The position numbers were made by a program, and so were the translations under genes. DNA of 64,000 bases from Pseudohongiella acticola (GTDB taxonomy: Bacteria > Pseudomonadota > Gammaproteobacteria > Pseudomonadales > Pseudohongiellaceae). Position 1 is the first letter of the stretch; each line of letters begins with the position of its first letter. Of the stretch, positions 9,586 to 20,857 are shown piece after piece. Under the pieces are notes generated by a model. The model made no database searches. It had not been told where the DNA came from and was given only the letters and a program-made list of their open reading frames with translations. The stretch spans positions 186,001 through 250,000 of the forward strand of contig NZ_MASR01000003.1 of assembly GCF_001758195.1 (NCBI RefSeq), written 5' to 3'.

Positions 9586-10254
9586 TCAAACGGTGGCTGT
9601 CTCTGCCTGCCGGGCGCTGACCGCCAATCCGATACCGGCCAGCAATTCACTGAGCTCGGCGTGCTTGATTTTCATGGCAGCCTTGTTAACGATGATACGT
9701 GAACTGATATCCGCGATCAGCTCCAGAGGCTCAAGGCCATTCGCACGCAAGGTATTACCACTGTCTACAATATCCACAATCCAGTCAGCCAACCCCATGG
9801 ATGGGGCAAGCTCGAGCGCACCGTTCAGTTTGATGATATCGGTCTGCAACCCCTGCTCAGCGAAGTAGCGACGGGCGATATTAACAAATTTGCTGGCGAC
9901 TCTGACACGCCCTCGTGGTGGTCTGGCGCCAACCGGTGCAGCGGTCATCAAGCGACAGCGGGCGATGCCCAGATCAAGCGGCTCATAAAATGCGCCCTCG
10001 CCGTATTCCATCAACAGGTCTTTACCGACGACACCCAGGTCGGCACTGCCAAATTCAACATAGGTCGGCACATCGGATCCGCGCACAATCATTATGCGCA
10101 GGCCCGGCAAATTGGTATCAAAAATTAGTTTACGGCTCTTGCTGACATCTTCCAGCAGATGGATGCCGGCCTGCTCCAGCAAAGGCATGACCTCTTCCAG
10201 GATACGACCTTTAGTCAGCGCCATCACGATAGGCTGAGTCTGCATTTCCAACAT
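9586..10254 (-). CDS. hisG: ATP phosphoribosyltransferase, short form
   Basis: 222-residue catalytic subunit for the first committed step of histidine synthesis (PRPP plus ATP). It carries [20 protein letters not shown], the [21 protein letters not shown] segment and the PRPP-binding [14 protein letters not shown]. It lacks the C-terminal regulatory domain of long HisG, so by family rule it should need HisZ, which is not encoded in this window. It lies 23 bases after murA and overlaps the possible upstream start of hisD. Confidence 0.97.
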   Translation of the reverse strand: MLEMQTQPIVMALTKGRILEEVMPLLEQAGIHLLEDVSKSRKLIFDTNLPGLRIMIVRGSDVPTYVEFGSADLGVVGKDLLMEYGEGAFYEPLDLGIARCRLMTAAPVGARPPRGRVRVASKFVNIARRYFAEQGLQTDIIKLNGALELAPSMGLADWIVDIVDSGNTLRANGLEPLELIADISSRIIVNKAAMKIKHAELSELLAGIGLAVSARQAETATV

Positions 10255-10277
10255 GTTTTATTCCCTGCCCGCCCGAT

Positions 10278-11833
<1,556 letters not shown>

Positions 11834-11885
11834 TCAAATTCTCCACCTACATCCTGCAAAGGCTGCCTGCTGCGGCAACCACGTC

Positions 11886-12497
11886 TCACTGCCAGGCTTC
11901 AATGACGGCATCAATATCATTGTTGTGCCGGGCCATCAGCGCGGCAAACTGGGTATGGTACTGACGGCGCAGATTGATACCACCGACATAAAGATTGCGA
12001 AGCTTCCACTCCCTGTCGTCATTCAGGAACAGGGCATACTGGAGCTCGATACGGCTGCCGTCCGAGACAATCTGCATGCGCACATTGGTCGGCGCTTCAG
12101 GATCTTCAGGCGGGTTTTGCGGCGGCATGTAATTAAGCTCCTGTCCGCCGTACTGGACCAGCGCTGAGCCGTAGAAACTGGTCAGTGTGGAGCGCAACTT
12201 TTCACCAAAGCGTTCAATCTGCTCGGATGTGGCATCTTCGGAATAGCGCGCCATGACGCCGGTCGCCACCTGATAGAAATCCACAAACTTGCCCACTTCT
12301 TCTTCGATACCAGCGTAATACCTGTCCTTGTCGGTCTCAAAATACGGCCGTAACTCCTCAACGCGTTCAAGCAACTGGGTAATTGACTGCTCGGCGGCCT
12401 CCACTGCCGACAGGGCAGGTGGCTGAGCCTGAACCGGGGTCAGCGACGCCAGCATCAGAACAACACTCAGGGAAATTAACTTGGCTATATATTTCAT
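11886..12497 (-). CDS. mlaC: MlaC-type periplasmic phospholipid-binding protein
   Basis: 203-residue MlaC/Ttg2D family protein with a signal peptide (MKYIAKLISLSVVLMLASLTPVQAQ, cleavage after the first 25 or so residues). It shuttles phospholipids between the MlaA outer-membrane complex and the inner-membrane MlaFEDB transporter. The C-terminal WKLRNLYVGGINLRRQYHTQF is the family signature. The ATG at 12497 is chosen because it begins the signal peptide. Strikingly, mlaF, mlaE and mlaD, which should lie upstream, and mlaB, which should lie downstream, are all missing; the next gene is the divergent CaCA exchanger. Confidence 0.9.
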   Translation of the reverse strand: MKYIAKLISLSVVLMLASLTPVQAQPPALSAVEAAEQSITQLLERVEELRPYFETDKDRYYAGIEEEVGKFVDFYQVATGVMARYSEDATSEQIERFGEKLRSTLTSFYGSALVQYGGQELNYMPPQNPPEDPEAPTNVRMQIVSDGSRIELQYALFLNDDREWKLRNLYVGGINLRRQYHTQFAALMARHNNDIDAVIEAWQ

Positions 12498-12726
12498 ATG
12501 GTTACAACTCCAATCAGGCCTGGCGGGAGAATACCGCCACGGCGGACCGATGTTGACGGCAGATGCAATTAACTGAGAATAACGGTAACATCTGTCGATC
12601 ATTCGGGATACCGATGCAGTGTACCTCAATTAACACGGCCGATAAATTACTACTTGCAAGCCGTAACAATCATCCGTCTAATGAGCGACCCGCGACGAGC
12701 CCAACCATGACCCTGTACTGGATATT

Positions 12727-13677
12727 ATGCTGTTAGATGTCTTCATTATTTGCCTGGGTTTCGTCGGCCTGATCTGGGGCGCTGACAAATTTGTCTTCGG
12801 TGCCTCGGCTCTGGCCCGCAATCTGGGCATTTCACCGCTGGTAATCGGCCTCACTATTGTTGCGTTTGGCACCTCTGCACCGGAGATCTTCTCTTCTGCG
12901 GCATCTGCGCTGGCTGGCGAGCCGGAACTGGCCATCGGCAACGCCATCGGCTCCAATATTTTCAACCTTGGCATAGCGCTGGGCGTTGCCGTCATTATCA
13001 AGCCCATTACGCCGCCCTGCTCGCTGTCACGCAAAGAGATGCCCGCCCTGCTTCTGGTCAGCATTGTCTGTGGCCTGCTGATGGCAAATCTTTACCTGGG
13101 CCCTATTGACGGTTTGATTCTGATTGGTGTGGTCGCTTACTTCATTTACCACCTGTTTACTCGCCGGGCCTCCGGGCTCGAAGAGGACGACACCGAATTA
13201 CCTGAACAGACCTCCACCTGGCGCGCAGTCGGATTTCTGTCCCTGGGCCTGTTCCTGCTGATCATTGGCGCCGAGGCACTGGTCAAGGGCGCCATCTCGA
13301 TTGCTGGTACGCTTGGCGTTTCCTCTGGCATCATCGGCCTGACCCTGGTCGCACTGGGCACCAGCCTGCCTGAACTGGCCGCGACGGTGACCTGTGCCTT
13401 GCGCGGTCATCACGAACTCGCGATTGGCAACATCATTGGCTCCAATATTCTGAATATCCTGGTGGTTCTGCCATTTCCCGGCCTGTTGGCGGCAGGAAGC
13501 TTCAATAGCGACCTGTTCTATCGCGACTACACCGCCATGATGGTCATGACACTGTTGCTGGCAGCGCTTTGCCTGTTCGCCATTCGCCGCGGCAAACAGA
13601 TCGGCCGCCTGAGTGGTGTTGCATTCGTACTGCTTTATGCCGGCTGGTTCGGCATAATGTACCTTCAGATCAATTAG
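12727..13677 (+). CDS. yrbG: Calcium/sodium antiporter of the CaCA family (YrbG-like)
   Basis: 316-residue inner-membrane exchanger with about ten predicted helices in two inverted repeats. The two alpha repeats appear as IVAFGTSAPEIFSSAASALAG-type and VALGTSLPELAATVTCALRG-type segments, each followed by a GNIIGSN or GNAIGSN motif that lines the ion path. YrbG homologues are presumed Na+/Ca2+ exchangers. It opens the rightward kds-lpt-rpoN run, as in E. coli, where it is the divergent neighbour of mlaF. Confidence 0.94.
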   Translation: MLLDVFIICLGFVGLIWGADKFVFGASALARNLGISPLVIGLTIVAFGTSAPEIFSSAASALAGEPELAIGNAIGSNIFNLGIALGVAVIIKPITPPCSLSRKEMPALLLVSIVCGLLMANLYLGPIDGLILIGVVAYFIYHLFTRRASGLEEDDTELPEQTSTWRAVGFLSLGLFLLIIGAEALVKGAISIAGTLGVSSGIIGLTLVALGTSLPELAATVTCALRGHHELAIGNIIGSNILNILVVLPFPGLLAAGSFNSDLFYRDYTAMMVMTLLLAALCLFAIRRGKQIGRLSGVAFVLLYAGWFGIMYLQIN

Positions 13678-13695
13678 TAACGGATACAGGTGACC

Positions 13696-14670
13696 ATGGA
13701 ACAGAGGCAATCGCTGATCAACAGTGCCTTGCGCACCATACGTATCGAACATCAGGCCATTGCCGCTCTGGCGCACAGGATTGATGACTCCTTCGCCCGC
13801 GCCTGTGAGCTCATGCTGGCATGCGATGGCCGGATTGTGGTCACCGGCATGGGCAAGTCCGGCCATATCGCACGCAAGATCGCAGCCACCCTGTCCAGCA
13901 CCGGCAGCCCCGCCATGTTTGTGCACCCGGCCGAGGCGAGCCACGGTGACCTTGGCATGATTACAGACCGGGACGTGGTGCTGGCACTGTCAAACTCTGG
14001 CACCACAGAAGAGCTGATCAATATACTGCCTCTGTTCAAACGTAAAGGTGTGCCCTTTATCACCATGACCGGCAACCCTGATTCGATGCTGGCACACAGT
14101 GCCGATGTCAATCTGGATGCCAGCGTTGATGAAGAAGCCTGTCCGTTGGGCCAGGCGCCTACATCCAGTACAACGGCAGCGCTGGTGCTGGGCGATGCAC
14201 TTGCCATGGCCTTGCTGGAAGCCAAGGGGTTTACCCAGGAAGATTTTGCCATTTCACACCCAGGCGGTCGCCTGGGTCGACGCCTGTTATTGAAAGTCGC
14301 CGACATCATGCACGGCGGCGCTGCCATCCCGCGCGTTGAGGAGACCACGCCGCTGAAAGACGCGCTGTACGAAATAAGCAGCAAAGGACTGGGCATGACC
14401 ACGGTTGTAGATCACGACGGCATGCTCGTTGGTGTTTTTACCGACGGTGACCTGCGCCGTGCGCTGGATGCCGGCCGCGACATTCTGACCACGCGCATGC
14501 AGGACGTGATGTCCCGTAACAGCAAAACCGTCAAAGCGCAGGCCCTGGCCACCGAAGCTGCAAAACTGATGGAAGATAACCGGGTTTACACACTGGTGGT
14601 GACCGACGAGGAATCGCGCATGAGCGGCATCATACGCATGCACGACCTGCTACAGGCCAATGTTATTTGA
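13696..14670 (+). CDS. kdsD: Arabinose-5-phosphate isomerase
   Basis: 324-residue enzyme that converts ribulose 5-phosphate to arabinose 5-phosphate, the first step toward Kdo for lipopolysaccharide. A SIS sugar-isomerase domain (GMGKSGHIARKIAATLSSTG, LSNSGTTEEL) is followed by two CBS domains (from about residue 205). The ATG at 13696 is preferred over a GTG at 13690 because AGG lies just upstream. It begins 18 bases after the exchanger gene and precedes kdsC, the normal order. Confidence 0.97.
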   Translation: MEQRQSLINSALRTIRIEHQAIAALAHRIDDSFARACELMLACDGRIVVTGMGKSGHIARKIAATLSSTGSPAMFVHPAEASHGDLGMITDRDVVLALSNSGTTEELINILPLFKRKGVPFITMTGNPDSMLAHSADVNLDASVDEEACPLGQAPTSSTTAALVLGDALAMALLEAKGFTQEDFAISHPGGRLGRRLLLKVADIMHGGAAIPRVEETTPLKDALYEISSKGLGMTTVVDHDGMLVGVFTDGDLRRALDAGRDILTTRMQDVMSRNSKTVKAQALATEAAKLMEDNRVYTLVVTDEESRMSGIIRMHDLLQANVI

Positions 14671-14685
14671 TTGTGCTTACATCCC

Positions 14686-14719
14686 GGCTGCTGCTGGCTA
14701 CCGTCAGCAGGCAGCAGCC
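14686..14719. repeat. Hairpin between kdsD and kdsC
   Basis: GGCTGCTG (14686-14693) pairs with CAGCAGCC (14712-14719), and CTG/CAG pairing is possible inside. There is no clear T-run, so it may attenuate or protect the transcript rather than end it. Confidence 0.45.
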
Positions 14720-14780
14720 AGGCTCATCTCATTTGATCCATTTGCAACGAGTATTGTGATCATCGCCGGAGCACCAATGC

Positions 14781-15320
14781 ATGAAATATTATGACACTGC
14801 CGATGAGGTCCTGAAACGCGCCGAAACCATCCGTCTTTTGCTGCTGGACGTGGATGGCGTCATGACCAATGGCCAGTTGTATTACGGCGAACACGGGGAA
14901 GCACTGAAAGCCTTCAACACCCTGGACGGTCAGGGTATCAAGTTATTGCAGCAAAACGGTATTCAGGTCGGCATCATCAGCGGCCGCAAGTCAGCAGCGC
15001 TGTTGCAGCGCGCGACGGCACTGGGTATCACGCTGATGGCACAGGGGCGCGAGGACAAAGCCAATGCACTGGATGAGCTGCTGCAGTCGCATCCGTGCCC
15101 GCTGGACCAGATCGCCTATGTCGGCGACGACCTGCCAGATCTGCTGGTAATGCGACGCATCGGGCTACCCATTGCAGTCCCCAATGCTCACGAAAGCGTG
15201 CATCATTGCGCGGCACTTTGCACAATTCGCGCCGGTGGTGAAGGCGCCGTACGGGACGTTGCCGATTTTCTGTTGCGCGCCCAGGGTAAATACGACGAAG
15301 CCGTAGGCGCATTCATGTGA
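14781..15320 (+). CDS. kdsC: 3-deoxy-D-manno-octulosonate 8-phosphate phosphatase
   Basis: 179-residue HAD-superfamily phosphatase that releases phosphate from Kdo-8-phosphate in the cytosol. The nucleophile motif LLLDVDGVMTNG lies near residue 20, with ISGRKS and the acidic loop YVGDDLPDLLVM further on. It has the short cap-less form typical of tetrameric KdsC. It lies between kdsD and lptC, as in E. coli and Pseudomonas. Confidence 0.97.
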   Translation: MKYYDTADEVLKRAETIRLLLLDVDGVMTNGQLYYGEHGEALKAFNTLDGQGIKLLQQNGIQVGIISGRKSAALLQRATALGITLMAQGREDKANALDELLQSHPCPLDQIAYVGDDLPDLLVMRRIGLPIAVPNAHESVHHCAALCTIRAGGEGAVRDVADFLLRAQGKYDEAVGAFM

Positions 15321-15393
15321 CACGCCGTCGTAGCGCAATCCGGCCGCCAGCTCTGAACCTGAACCCGAATCCTATTAACGCTGTAGAACAGAC

Positions 15394-15984
15394 ATGAAAC
15401 GACTGAAATACCGATGGCTACTGGCACTGATCCCGGCAATTCTGATTGCCTGGTTATTGACTGAGCGCACGGGGGTGTCCCCTCTGGAGAATAACAGCGT
15501 CGACATGGCGCTGAACCCGGAAACCAGCTACGACGGGTTTGGGCGGGGCATACGCAGTGTCATCTATGATGATAACGGACTCAGAGCCTACACCCTGTCC
15601 GCCAGCGAACAGCGCCTTTTTCCGGGTCAGGTGACAGAACTGACTGAGCCGGTCATGCAAATGTTTGAAGGCAGCCAGGAACGCTGGAATATCTCCGCGG
15701 CTTCAGGCAGAATTCAGGCCAGCAGTGGTGGGGATATTCTGGAACTGCAACTGACCGATGCCGTGCAGATTCTGCGGCGCAGCGAGGAAGACAGCAATGT
15801 CCGCCTGACCAGCAGCAGGCTTACCGTGGAACCGCCGACGCAAACCATGTTCACTGACGCCCGGGTCACGGTCAGCGGCGATGGCCTGGAACAGACGTCC
15901 CAGGGCATGCACGCTGACCTCAATGCAGACACCATCACCTTTTTATCAGATATACAGGGTCGCTATTATCGTGTTGACAATTGA
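15394..15984 (+). CDS. lptC: LPS export ABC transporter periplasmic protein LptC
   Basis: 196-residue bitopic protein with one N-terminal membrane helix (about residues 7-24) and a periplasmic beta-jellyroll that passes lipopolysaccharide from LptB2FG to LptA. Family features include the region after residue 45 (YDGFGRGIRSVIYDDNG) and regular beta-strand patterning. Its end overlaps the start of lptA by 14 bases, suggesting coupled translation. Confidence 0.92.
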   Translation: MKRLKYRWLLALIPAILIAWLLTERTGVSPLENNSVDMALNPETSYDGFGRGIRSVIYDDNGLRAYTLSASEQRLFPGQVTELTEPVMQMFEGSQERWNISAASGRIQASSGGDILELQLTDAVQILRRSEEDSNVRLTSSRLTVEPPTQTMFTDARVTVSGDGLEQTSQGMHADLNADTITFLSDIQGRYYRVDN

Positions 15985-16633
15985 TATACCTGGAAGCGCA
16001 ATACGTCAAAGTATTCTGCTGGCAGCACTGATTTTTAATCCCTTGTCGCTGGCGCAGAACGTCGCCGTGCCCTCTGACGCTGCCTCCGGTGAGTCAGTTG
16101 ACGCAAGCCTGACATTAGAGGATACGGCTTCCGTAAACCAGGACCCAGTGCGCACGCAGACTGATACCAACGAAGATGTTCTGATTGTTGATGCCGCTGG
16201 CGCAAGCAGCATAGAATCCTCAGGGAACATCCGTATTGCGACATTCCGCGACAGCGTTCGATTTCGCCAGGGATTGATTGAGATTTTTGGCGACACCGCC
16301 CGCCTGGAACAGGATATCGTGACGGGCGATCTGATCAAGGTCACTGTTGAAGGTGACCCGGCACGTTTTATCCGTTCGGGAGAAACCAGCACGGATACTA
16401 TTACCGGACACAGCGAGTCCATTGAATACTATTACGAGACACTGAACAGCACTGAGCTTTCAGTTGTAGAGTTCATCGGAAGTGCCAGTTTCAATCGCGG
16501 ACGCACGGCATTCGAGTGCACACGCATCAAACATATCATTGAATCCGGCGCCACTGATTCCCCGGGTCCCTGCAGTGGTCTGTTGGCCCCAACCAGCGCA
16601 CAGGCCGACCAGACGGACGACAGCGAAGACTGA
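15971..16633 (+). CDS. lptA: LPS transport periplasmic bridge protein LptA
   Basis: About 220 residues. It forms the periplasmic bridge that carries lipopolysaccharide to LptD/E. A signal peptide ([19 protein letters not shown]) is followed by an OstA/LptA domain with [19 protein letters not shown] and [10 protein letters not shown]. No ATG precedes the signal peptide; the likely start is the GTG at 15971 (or TTG at 15974) inside the end of lptC. The stop overlaps the lptB ATG as TGATG. The C-terminal tail from about 195 is acidic and variable. Confidence 0.9.
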   Translation: MLTIDIPGSAIRQSILLAALIFNPLSLAQNVAVPSDAASGESVDASLTLEDTASVNQDPVRTQTDTNEDVLIVDAAGASSIESSGNIRIATFRDSVRFRQGLIEIFGDTARLEQDIVTGDLIKVTVEGDPARFIRSGETSTDTITGHSESIEYYYETLNSTELSVVEFIGSASFNRGRTAFECTRIKHIIESGATDSPGPCSGLLAPTSAQADQTDDSED

Positions 16634-17358
16634 TGGATACTCTGGCAGCCAGACATCTGGCCAAATCTTATAAAGGCCGACAGGTAGTTCGCGATGTTTC
16701 CATCAGCGTCAACAGTGGACAGATAGTTGGTCTGCTCGGCCCCAATGGCGCAGGTAAAACCACGTGTTTCTACATGATTGTTGGCCTCGTCAAGGCCGAC
16801 GCCGGCAATATCCAGCTTAACGACACCGAGCTCTCCGGCCTGCCGATCTATTCACGGGCCCGTCTGGGTGTTGGCTATCTGCCACAGGACTCATCGATTT
16901 TTCGCAACCTCAGCGTTGAAGACAATATCATGGCGATCCTGCAGACCCGCAAGGATCTCAGCCCGCCACAGCGCCGGGAAAAAATGGAAAGCCTGTTGCA
17001 GGAGTTCCATATCACCCACATACGTCACAACAAAGGCATGAGCCTGTCCGGTGGTGAGCGCAGACGAACCGAAATTGCCCGTGCCCTGGCCAATGATCCG
17101 CGCTTCATCCTGCTTGATGAGCCATTTGCCGGCGTCGACCCGATATCGGTTAGCGACATAAAATCAATCATCGAACACTTGAAAATGCGCGGTATCGGTG
17201 TTCTGCTGACAGACCACAATGTCAGGGAAACACTGGATATCTGTGAGAAGGCCTATATTGTCAGTGAAGGCGGCATCATTGCCGAGGGCAGCGCCGAACA
17301 GATACTGTCCAATCAGAAGGTTCGTGATGTCTATCTGGGCGAGAAATTCCGGATTTGA
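16633..17358 (+). CDS. lptB: LPS export ABC transporter ATP-binding protein LptB
   Basis: 241-residue cytosolic ATPase that powers extraction of lipopolysaccharide from the inner membrane with LptFG and LptC. Walker A GPNGAGKT is at residues 36-43, the ABC signature is LSGGERRR, and Walker B is [12 protein letters not shown] followed by the H-loop LLTDHNV. Length matches E. coli LptB (241). The start codon overlaps the lptA stop. Confidence 0.99.
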   Translation: MDTLAARHLAKSYKGRQVVRDVSISVNSGQIVGLLGPNGAGKTTCFYMIVGLVKADAGNIQLNDTELSGLPIYSRARLGVGYLPQDSSIFRNLSVEDNIMAILQTRKDLSPPQRREKMESLLQEFHITHIRHNKGMSLSGGERRRTEIARALANDPRFILLDEPFAGVDPISVSDIKSIIEHLKMRGIGVLLTDHNVRETLDICEKAYIVSEGGIIAEGSAEQILSNQKVRDVYLGEKFRI

Positions 17359-17422
17359 CCTCACGCATCGCAGCCGGACAGAGACAAGTACAGCATCGGC
17401 GAAATTTTCCCAGACAAAATTA

Positions 17423-17451
17423 TTGCAAAATAATCCACACATCGGCATGAT
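17423..17451 (+). promoter_or_regulatory. Possible sigma-70 promoter upstream of rpoN
   Basis: TTGCAA (17423-17428) and CATGAT (17446-17451) are 17 bases apart, about 105 bases before the rpoN ATG, in an otherwise empty 198-base gap. Each hexamer matches consensus at four of six positions, so this is tentative. Confidence 0.3.
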
Positions 17452-17556
17452 GCTTGCTTAGCCTAGTAAAAAAGCAAACCTAAACGTGTCGCTGCCAAAG
17501 CGGCGCATCAATCAGCGATCCCGCGACAACCGAGCAACAAAGATGTATCTGATGCC

Positions 17557-19107
17557 ATGAAAATTTCGCTCCAGCTAAAGCTTGGTCAACAGCTGACCAT
17601 GACTCCCCAGCTGCAGCAGGCAATCCGGCTTCTGCAGCTATCCACTCTGGATCTTCAACAGGAAATTCATCAGGCGCTGGAGTCCAACCCCATGCTGGAG
17701 GTTGACGAATCCCAGGACGCCGATGGCAGTGACGCCAGCTTCGACAACGACAGCAGCGAGTCAAACTCCCAGTCGGACAGCGGCAAGGACAAGTCCAGCA
17801 ATAACTCAGATGACACCGGTGACAGCTTCGCCGAACAGTCATCTTCCGATGCGTCTTACGAAGCCAGCGGCGACGAATCGCACTGGGAAGACAGTATCCC
17901 GGAGCAGCTGACTGTTGACACCAACTGGGATGACATCTATCAGAACAGCTACACCAGCGGCAGCCCGGCCCCGGACAATGATGAATTTGAGTCCCGTGAT
18001 GCCGCCTCCGAATCGCTGCAGGACCACCTGCTCTGGCAGTTGAATCTGACCACCATGTCAGACACCGATCGGCTCATCGCCATGGCCATCATCGACGCAG
18101 TGGATGCCAACGGCCAGCTCAGCGCCAGTCTGGACTCCATTCTGGAGGGGCTGCAGGAGCATCTGGAGATTGAAGAAGACGAAGTGTTGGCGGTACTGCA
18201 CCGGATCCAGCACTTTGACCCGGTGGGTGTGGCTGCCCGCGATTTATCCGAATGCCTGCTGATCCAGCTCAATCAGGTACCAGAGACAATGGTCAACGAC
18301 GCCATTCGCAATGCGCGCACGCTGGTCAAGGACCACCTGCCTCTGCTGGGCAACCGCGACTATGCCCAGGTTATGCGCCTGACCCGGCTCAAGGAACCCG
18401 AACTCCGTGATGCCATCGCCATCATCGAAAAGCTGGATCCGCGACCCGGCGCCGACATCGCGCCCTCCTCCGCTACCTACATTGTGCCGGATGTGTTTGT
18501 CACCAAGGACCCGCGCAGTGGCCGCTGGCGCGTTGAGCTGAACCCCGAAACGGCTCCCAAACTGCGCATCAATGCGGACTATGCCTCTCTGGTAAAACGC
18601 TCGGAGAACAGCACAGACAATAACTACCTGCGCGACAACCTGCAGGAAGCACGCTGGTTTCTGAAAAGCCTGCAGAGCCGCAACGAAACCCTGCTCAAGG
18701 TTGCCAGCCGCATAGTCGAGCACCAACAGGGTTTCCTGGAGAAAGGCGAAGAGGCCATGAAACCCCTGGTCCTGCATGACATCGCAGAAGCCGTGGAAAT
18801 GCACGAATCAACCATTTCCCGGGTGACCACACAGAAGTACATGCACACACCGCGTGGTATCTTCGAACTTAAATATTTTTTCTCCAGCCATGTCAGCACG
18901 GCCGGTGGCGGGGAGTGTTCGTCCACGGCCATTCGTGCCCTGATCAAAAAGCTGGTGGTGGCGGAAAACCCACGTAAACCATTGAGCGACAGCAAAATCA
19001 CGCAGTTGCTTGAAGAACAGGGTATCAACGTCGCCCGACGAACCATCGCCAAGTACCGGGAATCGTTGTCTATACCGCCGTCCAATGAGCGAAAACGACT
19101 GGTCTAG
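17557..19107 (+). CDS. rpoN: RNA polymerase sigma-54 factor
   Basis: 516-residue sigma-54. The glutamine/leucine-rich region I ([21 protein letters not shown]) interacts with activators, a Ser/Asp-rich acidic region II spans roughly residues 50-135, and the core-binding and DNA-binding domains follow. The C-terminal RpoN box [10 protein letters not shown] recognises the -24 element. Region II is rather long and serine-rich compared with enteric RpoN. It has direct relevance here because at least two strong -24/-12 promoters and a sigma-54 activator (CbrB) are in the window. hpf, which usually follows rpoN, is absent. Confidence 0.99.
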   Translation: MKISLQLKLGQQLTMTPQLQQAIRLLQLSTLDLQQEIHQALESNPMLEVDESQDADGSDASFDNDSSESNSQSDSGKDKSSNNSDDTGDSFAEQSSSDASYEASGDESHWEDSIPEQLTVDTNWDDIYQNSYTSGSPAPDNDEFESRDAASESLQDHLLWQLNLTTMSDTDRLIAMAIIDAVDANGQLSASLDSILEGLQEHLEIEEDEVLAVLHRIQHFDPVGVAARDLSECLLIQLNQVPETMVNDAIRNARTLVKDHLPLLGNRDYAQVMRLTRLKEPELRDAIAIIEKLDPRPGADIAPSSATYIVPDVFVTKDPRSGRWRVELNPETAPKLRINADYASLVKRSENSTDNNYLRDNLQEARWFLKSLQSRNETLLKVASRIVEHQQGFLEKGEEAMKPLVLHDIAEAVEMHESTISRVTTQKYMHTPRGIFELKYFFSSHVSTAGGGECSSTAIRALIKKLVVAENPRKPLSDSKITQLLEEQGINVARRTIAKYRESLSIPPSNERKRLV

Positions 19108-19169
19108 CGCATTGCCAGCGGCAGGCCAAGGTTCTAGAATGGCAGCCATCGGAAGATTAGGAAGCCCTG

Positions 19170-19637
19170 ATGCAACTGAGCACAATTCTTAGCCCTGAAC
19201 GCACCGTCTGTAATATGCCGGGTGTCAGTAAAAAACGTTTTCTGACATCCATCAGTGAACATATCGCAGAAAGCAGCAGCAGCCTGTCAGCAGACGCCAT
19301 CTATAATGCCTTGTTGGCGCGCGAGCAACTGGGCAGCACGGGCATCGGCAATGGCATTGCCATACCTCATTGCCGGGTTCAGGAGTGCACGCAGATTATC
19401 GGCACACTGGTACAACTGGACGAAGGCATTGATTTTGATGCCATTGATTCGCAACAGGTGGATCTGCTGTTCGTGCTGATCGTGCCAGCTGAAGAAACCG
19501 ACGAACACCTGCGTGTGCTGAGTGGCCTGGCGCGACTGTTCCACCAGGAAACGTTTTGTCAGGCACTGCGCGATGCCAGTAGTAGCGATGAGCTTTACCA
19601 GACGGCGATACGCTTCAGCGAGCAATCTCAAAGCTGA
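19170..19637 (+). CDS. ptsN: Nitrogen PTS enzyme IIA
   Basis: 155-residue EIIA-Ntr, a phosphocarrier protein of the regulatory nitrogen phosphotransferase system rather than a sugar importer. The phosphorylated histidine is H67 in GIAIPHCR. The PTS EIIA type 2 fold spans the protein. It lies 62 bases after rpoN and precedes rapZ and npr, the standard cluster. In relatives it modulates potassium transport, nitrogen and envelope responses. Confidence 0.97.
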   Translation: MQLSTILSPERTVCNMPGVSKKRFLTSISEHIAESSSSLSADAIYNALLAREQLGSTGIGNGIAIPHCRVQECTQIIGTLVQLDEGIDFDAIDSQQVDLLFVLIVPAEETDEHLRVLSGLARLFHQETFCQALRDASSSDELYQTAIRFSEQSQS

Positions 19638-19714
19638 GCACCGTCAGGGCCCGGTCGTCGCAATCCGCTGACAGCAAAATCAAATCCAGACCTAATTAAG
19701 GCAGGCGAGCAATT

Positions 19715-20593
19715 GTGAGACTCCTGATCGTAAGCGGCCGCTCCGGTTCCGGCAAAAGCACCGCATTAAACATGCTGGAAGATCATGGCTACTACTGTAT
19801 CGACAATCTGCCCGCCAGTTTGTTGCCGGCCTTTATCACGCGAATCTCCAGCGAAACTGTGGCCCTGCCTCGCGTTGCAGTCAGCATCGACGCCCGCAAT
19901 ATTCCTGATGACCTGAAGAAAGTGCCTCAGATTATTGTTGATCTGCAGGCATCCAGAATTGACACCGAAATTATTTTTCTGGATGCCAACAGCCCCACCT
20001 TGATCAAACGCTTCAGTGAAAGCAGACGCAAACATCCCTTGACCACCGAAAGCATCGGCCTGCGTGAAGCCATCAACAAAGAGCGTGAAATGCTGGAGCC
20101 AATTGCGGCACTGGCAGGTCTTTCCATCGACACCAGCACGATGTCGGTTCATGAATTACGTGCCACCGTACGAGCGCGCGTGGTTGAGAAGAAAGATTCG
20201 TCGCTGGCACTGATGTTCGAATCATTCGGCTTTAAAAATGGCGTTCCCATTGATGCCGATTTTGTTTTTGATGCCCGCAGCCTGCCTAACCCCTACTGGG
20301 ACCCGGCACTTCGACCGTTGTGCGGACTGGATGAGCCGGTCAGCCAGTATTTGTCGAGCCAGGACGACGTCAACGCCATGCAGACTGATATTTTTCAGTT
20401 TCTGGAAAAGTGGTTGCCACGCATAGAGCGCAGCAATCGCAGCTACCTGACTGTGGCCATCGGGTGCACCGGCGGCCAACACAGATCCGTGTACCTGTGT
20501 GAACGTCTGAAGCAGGCATTTACCGGCCGTATCAGTAACCTGCAGGTTGTGCACCGGGAACTCTCACGCAAGGAGGCTGCACAACAGTCATGA
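19715..20593 (+). CDS. rapZ: RNase adapter protein RapZ
   Basis: 292-residue P-loop protein with Walker A GRSGSGKS at residues 8-15 and the C-terminal GCTGGQHRSVYLCE. In E. coli RapZ binds the sRNA GlmZ, guides RNase E and senses glucosamine-6-phosphate. The start is a GTG (GTGAGACTC). Overlap of four bases with npr suggests translational coupling. The GlmY/GlmZ RNAs are not visible here, so the RNA partner in this organism is unknown. Confidence 0.97.
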   Translation: MRLLIVSGRSGSGKSTALNMLEDHGYYCIDNLPASLLPAFITRISSETVALPRVAVSIDARNIPDDLKKVPQIIVDLQASRIDTEIIFLDANSPTLIKRFSESRRKHPLTTESIGLREAINKEREMLEPIAALAGLSIDTSTMSVHELRATVRARVVEKKDSSLALMFESFGFKNGVPIDADFVFDARSLPNPYWDPALRPLCGLDEPVSQYLSSQDDVNAMQTDIFQFLEKWLPRIERSNRSYLTVAIGCTGGQHRSVYLCERLKQAFTGRISNLQVVHRELSRKEAAQQS

Positions 20594-20856
20594 TTGAAGC
20601 CACCATCACTATCTGCAACAAGGCAGGCCTGCATGCCCGTGCCGCTGCCCGACTGGTCGGAACCGCCTCGCAGTTCAATAGCAGCGTTCGCATCGGTAAC
20701 GAGAAACTGGTTGATGGCAAAAGCATTCTGTCCCTGATGATGCTGGCGGCCAGCAAGGGCACGGTGCTCACTATTATCGTTGATGGCAACGATGAAGCCG
20801 ATGCACTCCAGGCCATCCAGGACCTGGTGAACAACCGTTTTGAAGAAGGCGAGTGA
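20590..20856 (+). CDS. ptsO: Phosphocarrier protein NPr
   Basis: 88-residue HPr-like protein of the nitrogen PTS, relaying phosphate from EI-Ntr to PtsN. The active histidine is H15 in KAGLHARAA. S46 lies in the segment GKSILSLMMLA. Normal length. It overlaps rapZ by four bases and is followed immediately by yjgA. Confidence 0.97.
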   Translation: MIEATITICNKAGLHARAAARLVGTASQFNSSVRIGNEKLVDGKSILSLMMLAASKGTVLTIIVDGNDEADALQAIQDLVNNRFEEGE

Positions 20857-20857
20857 C

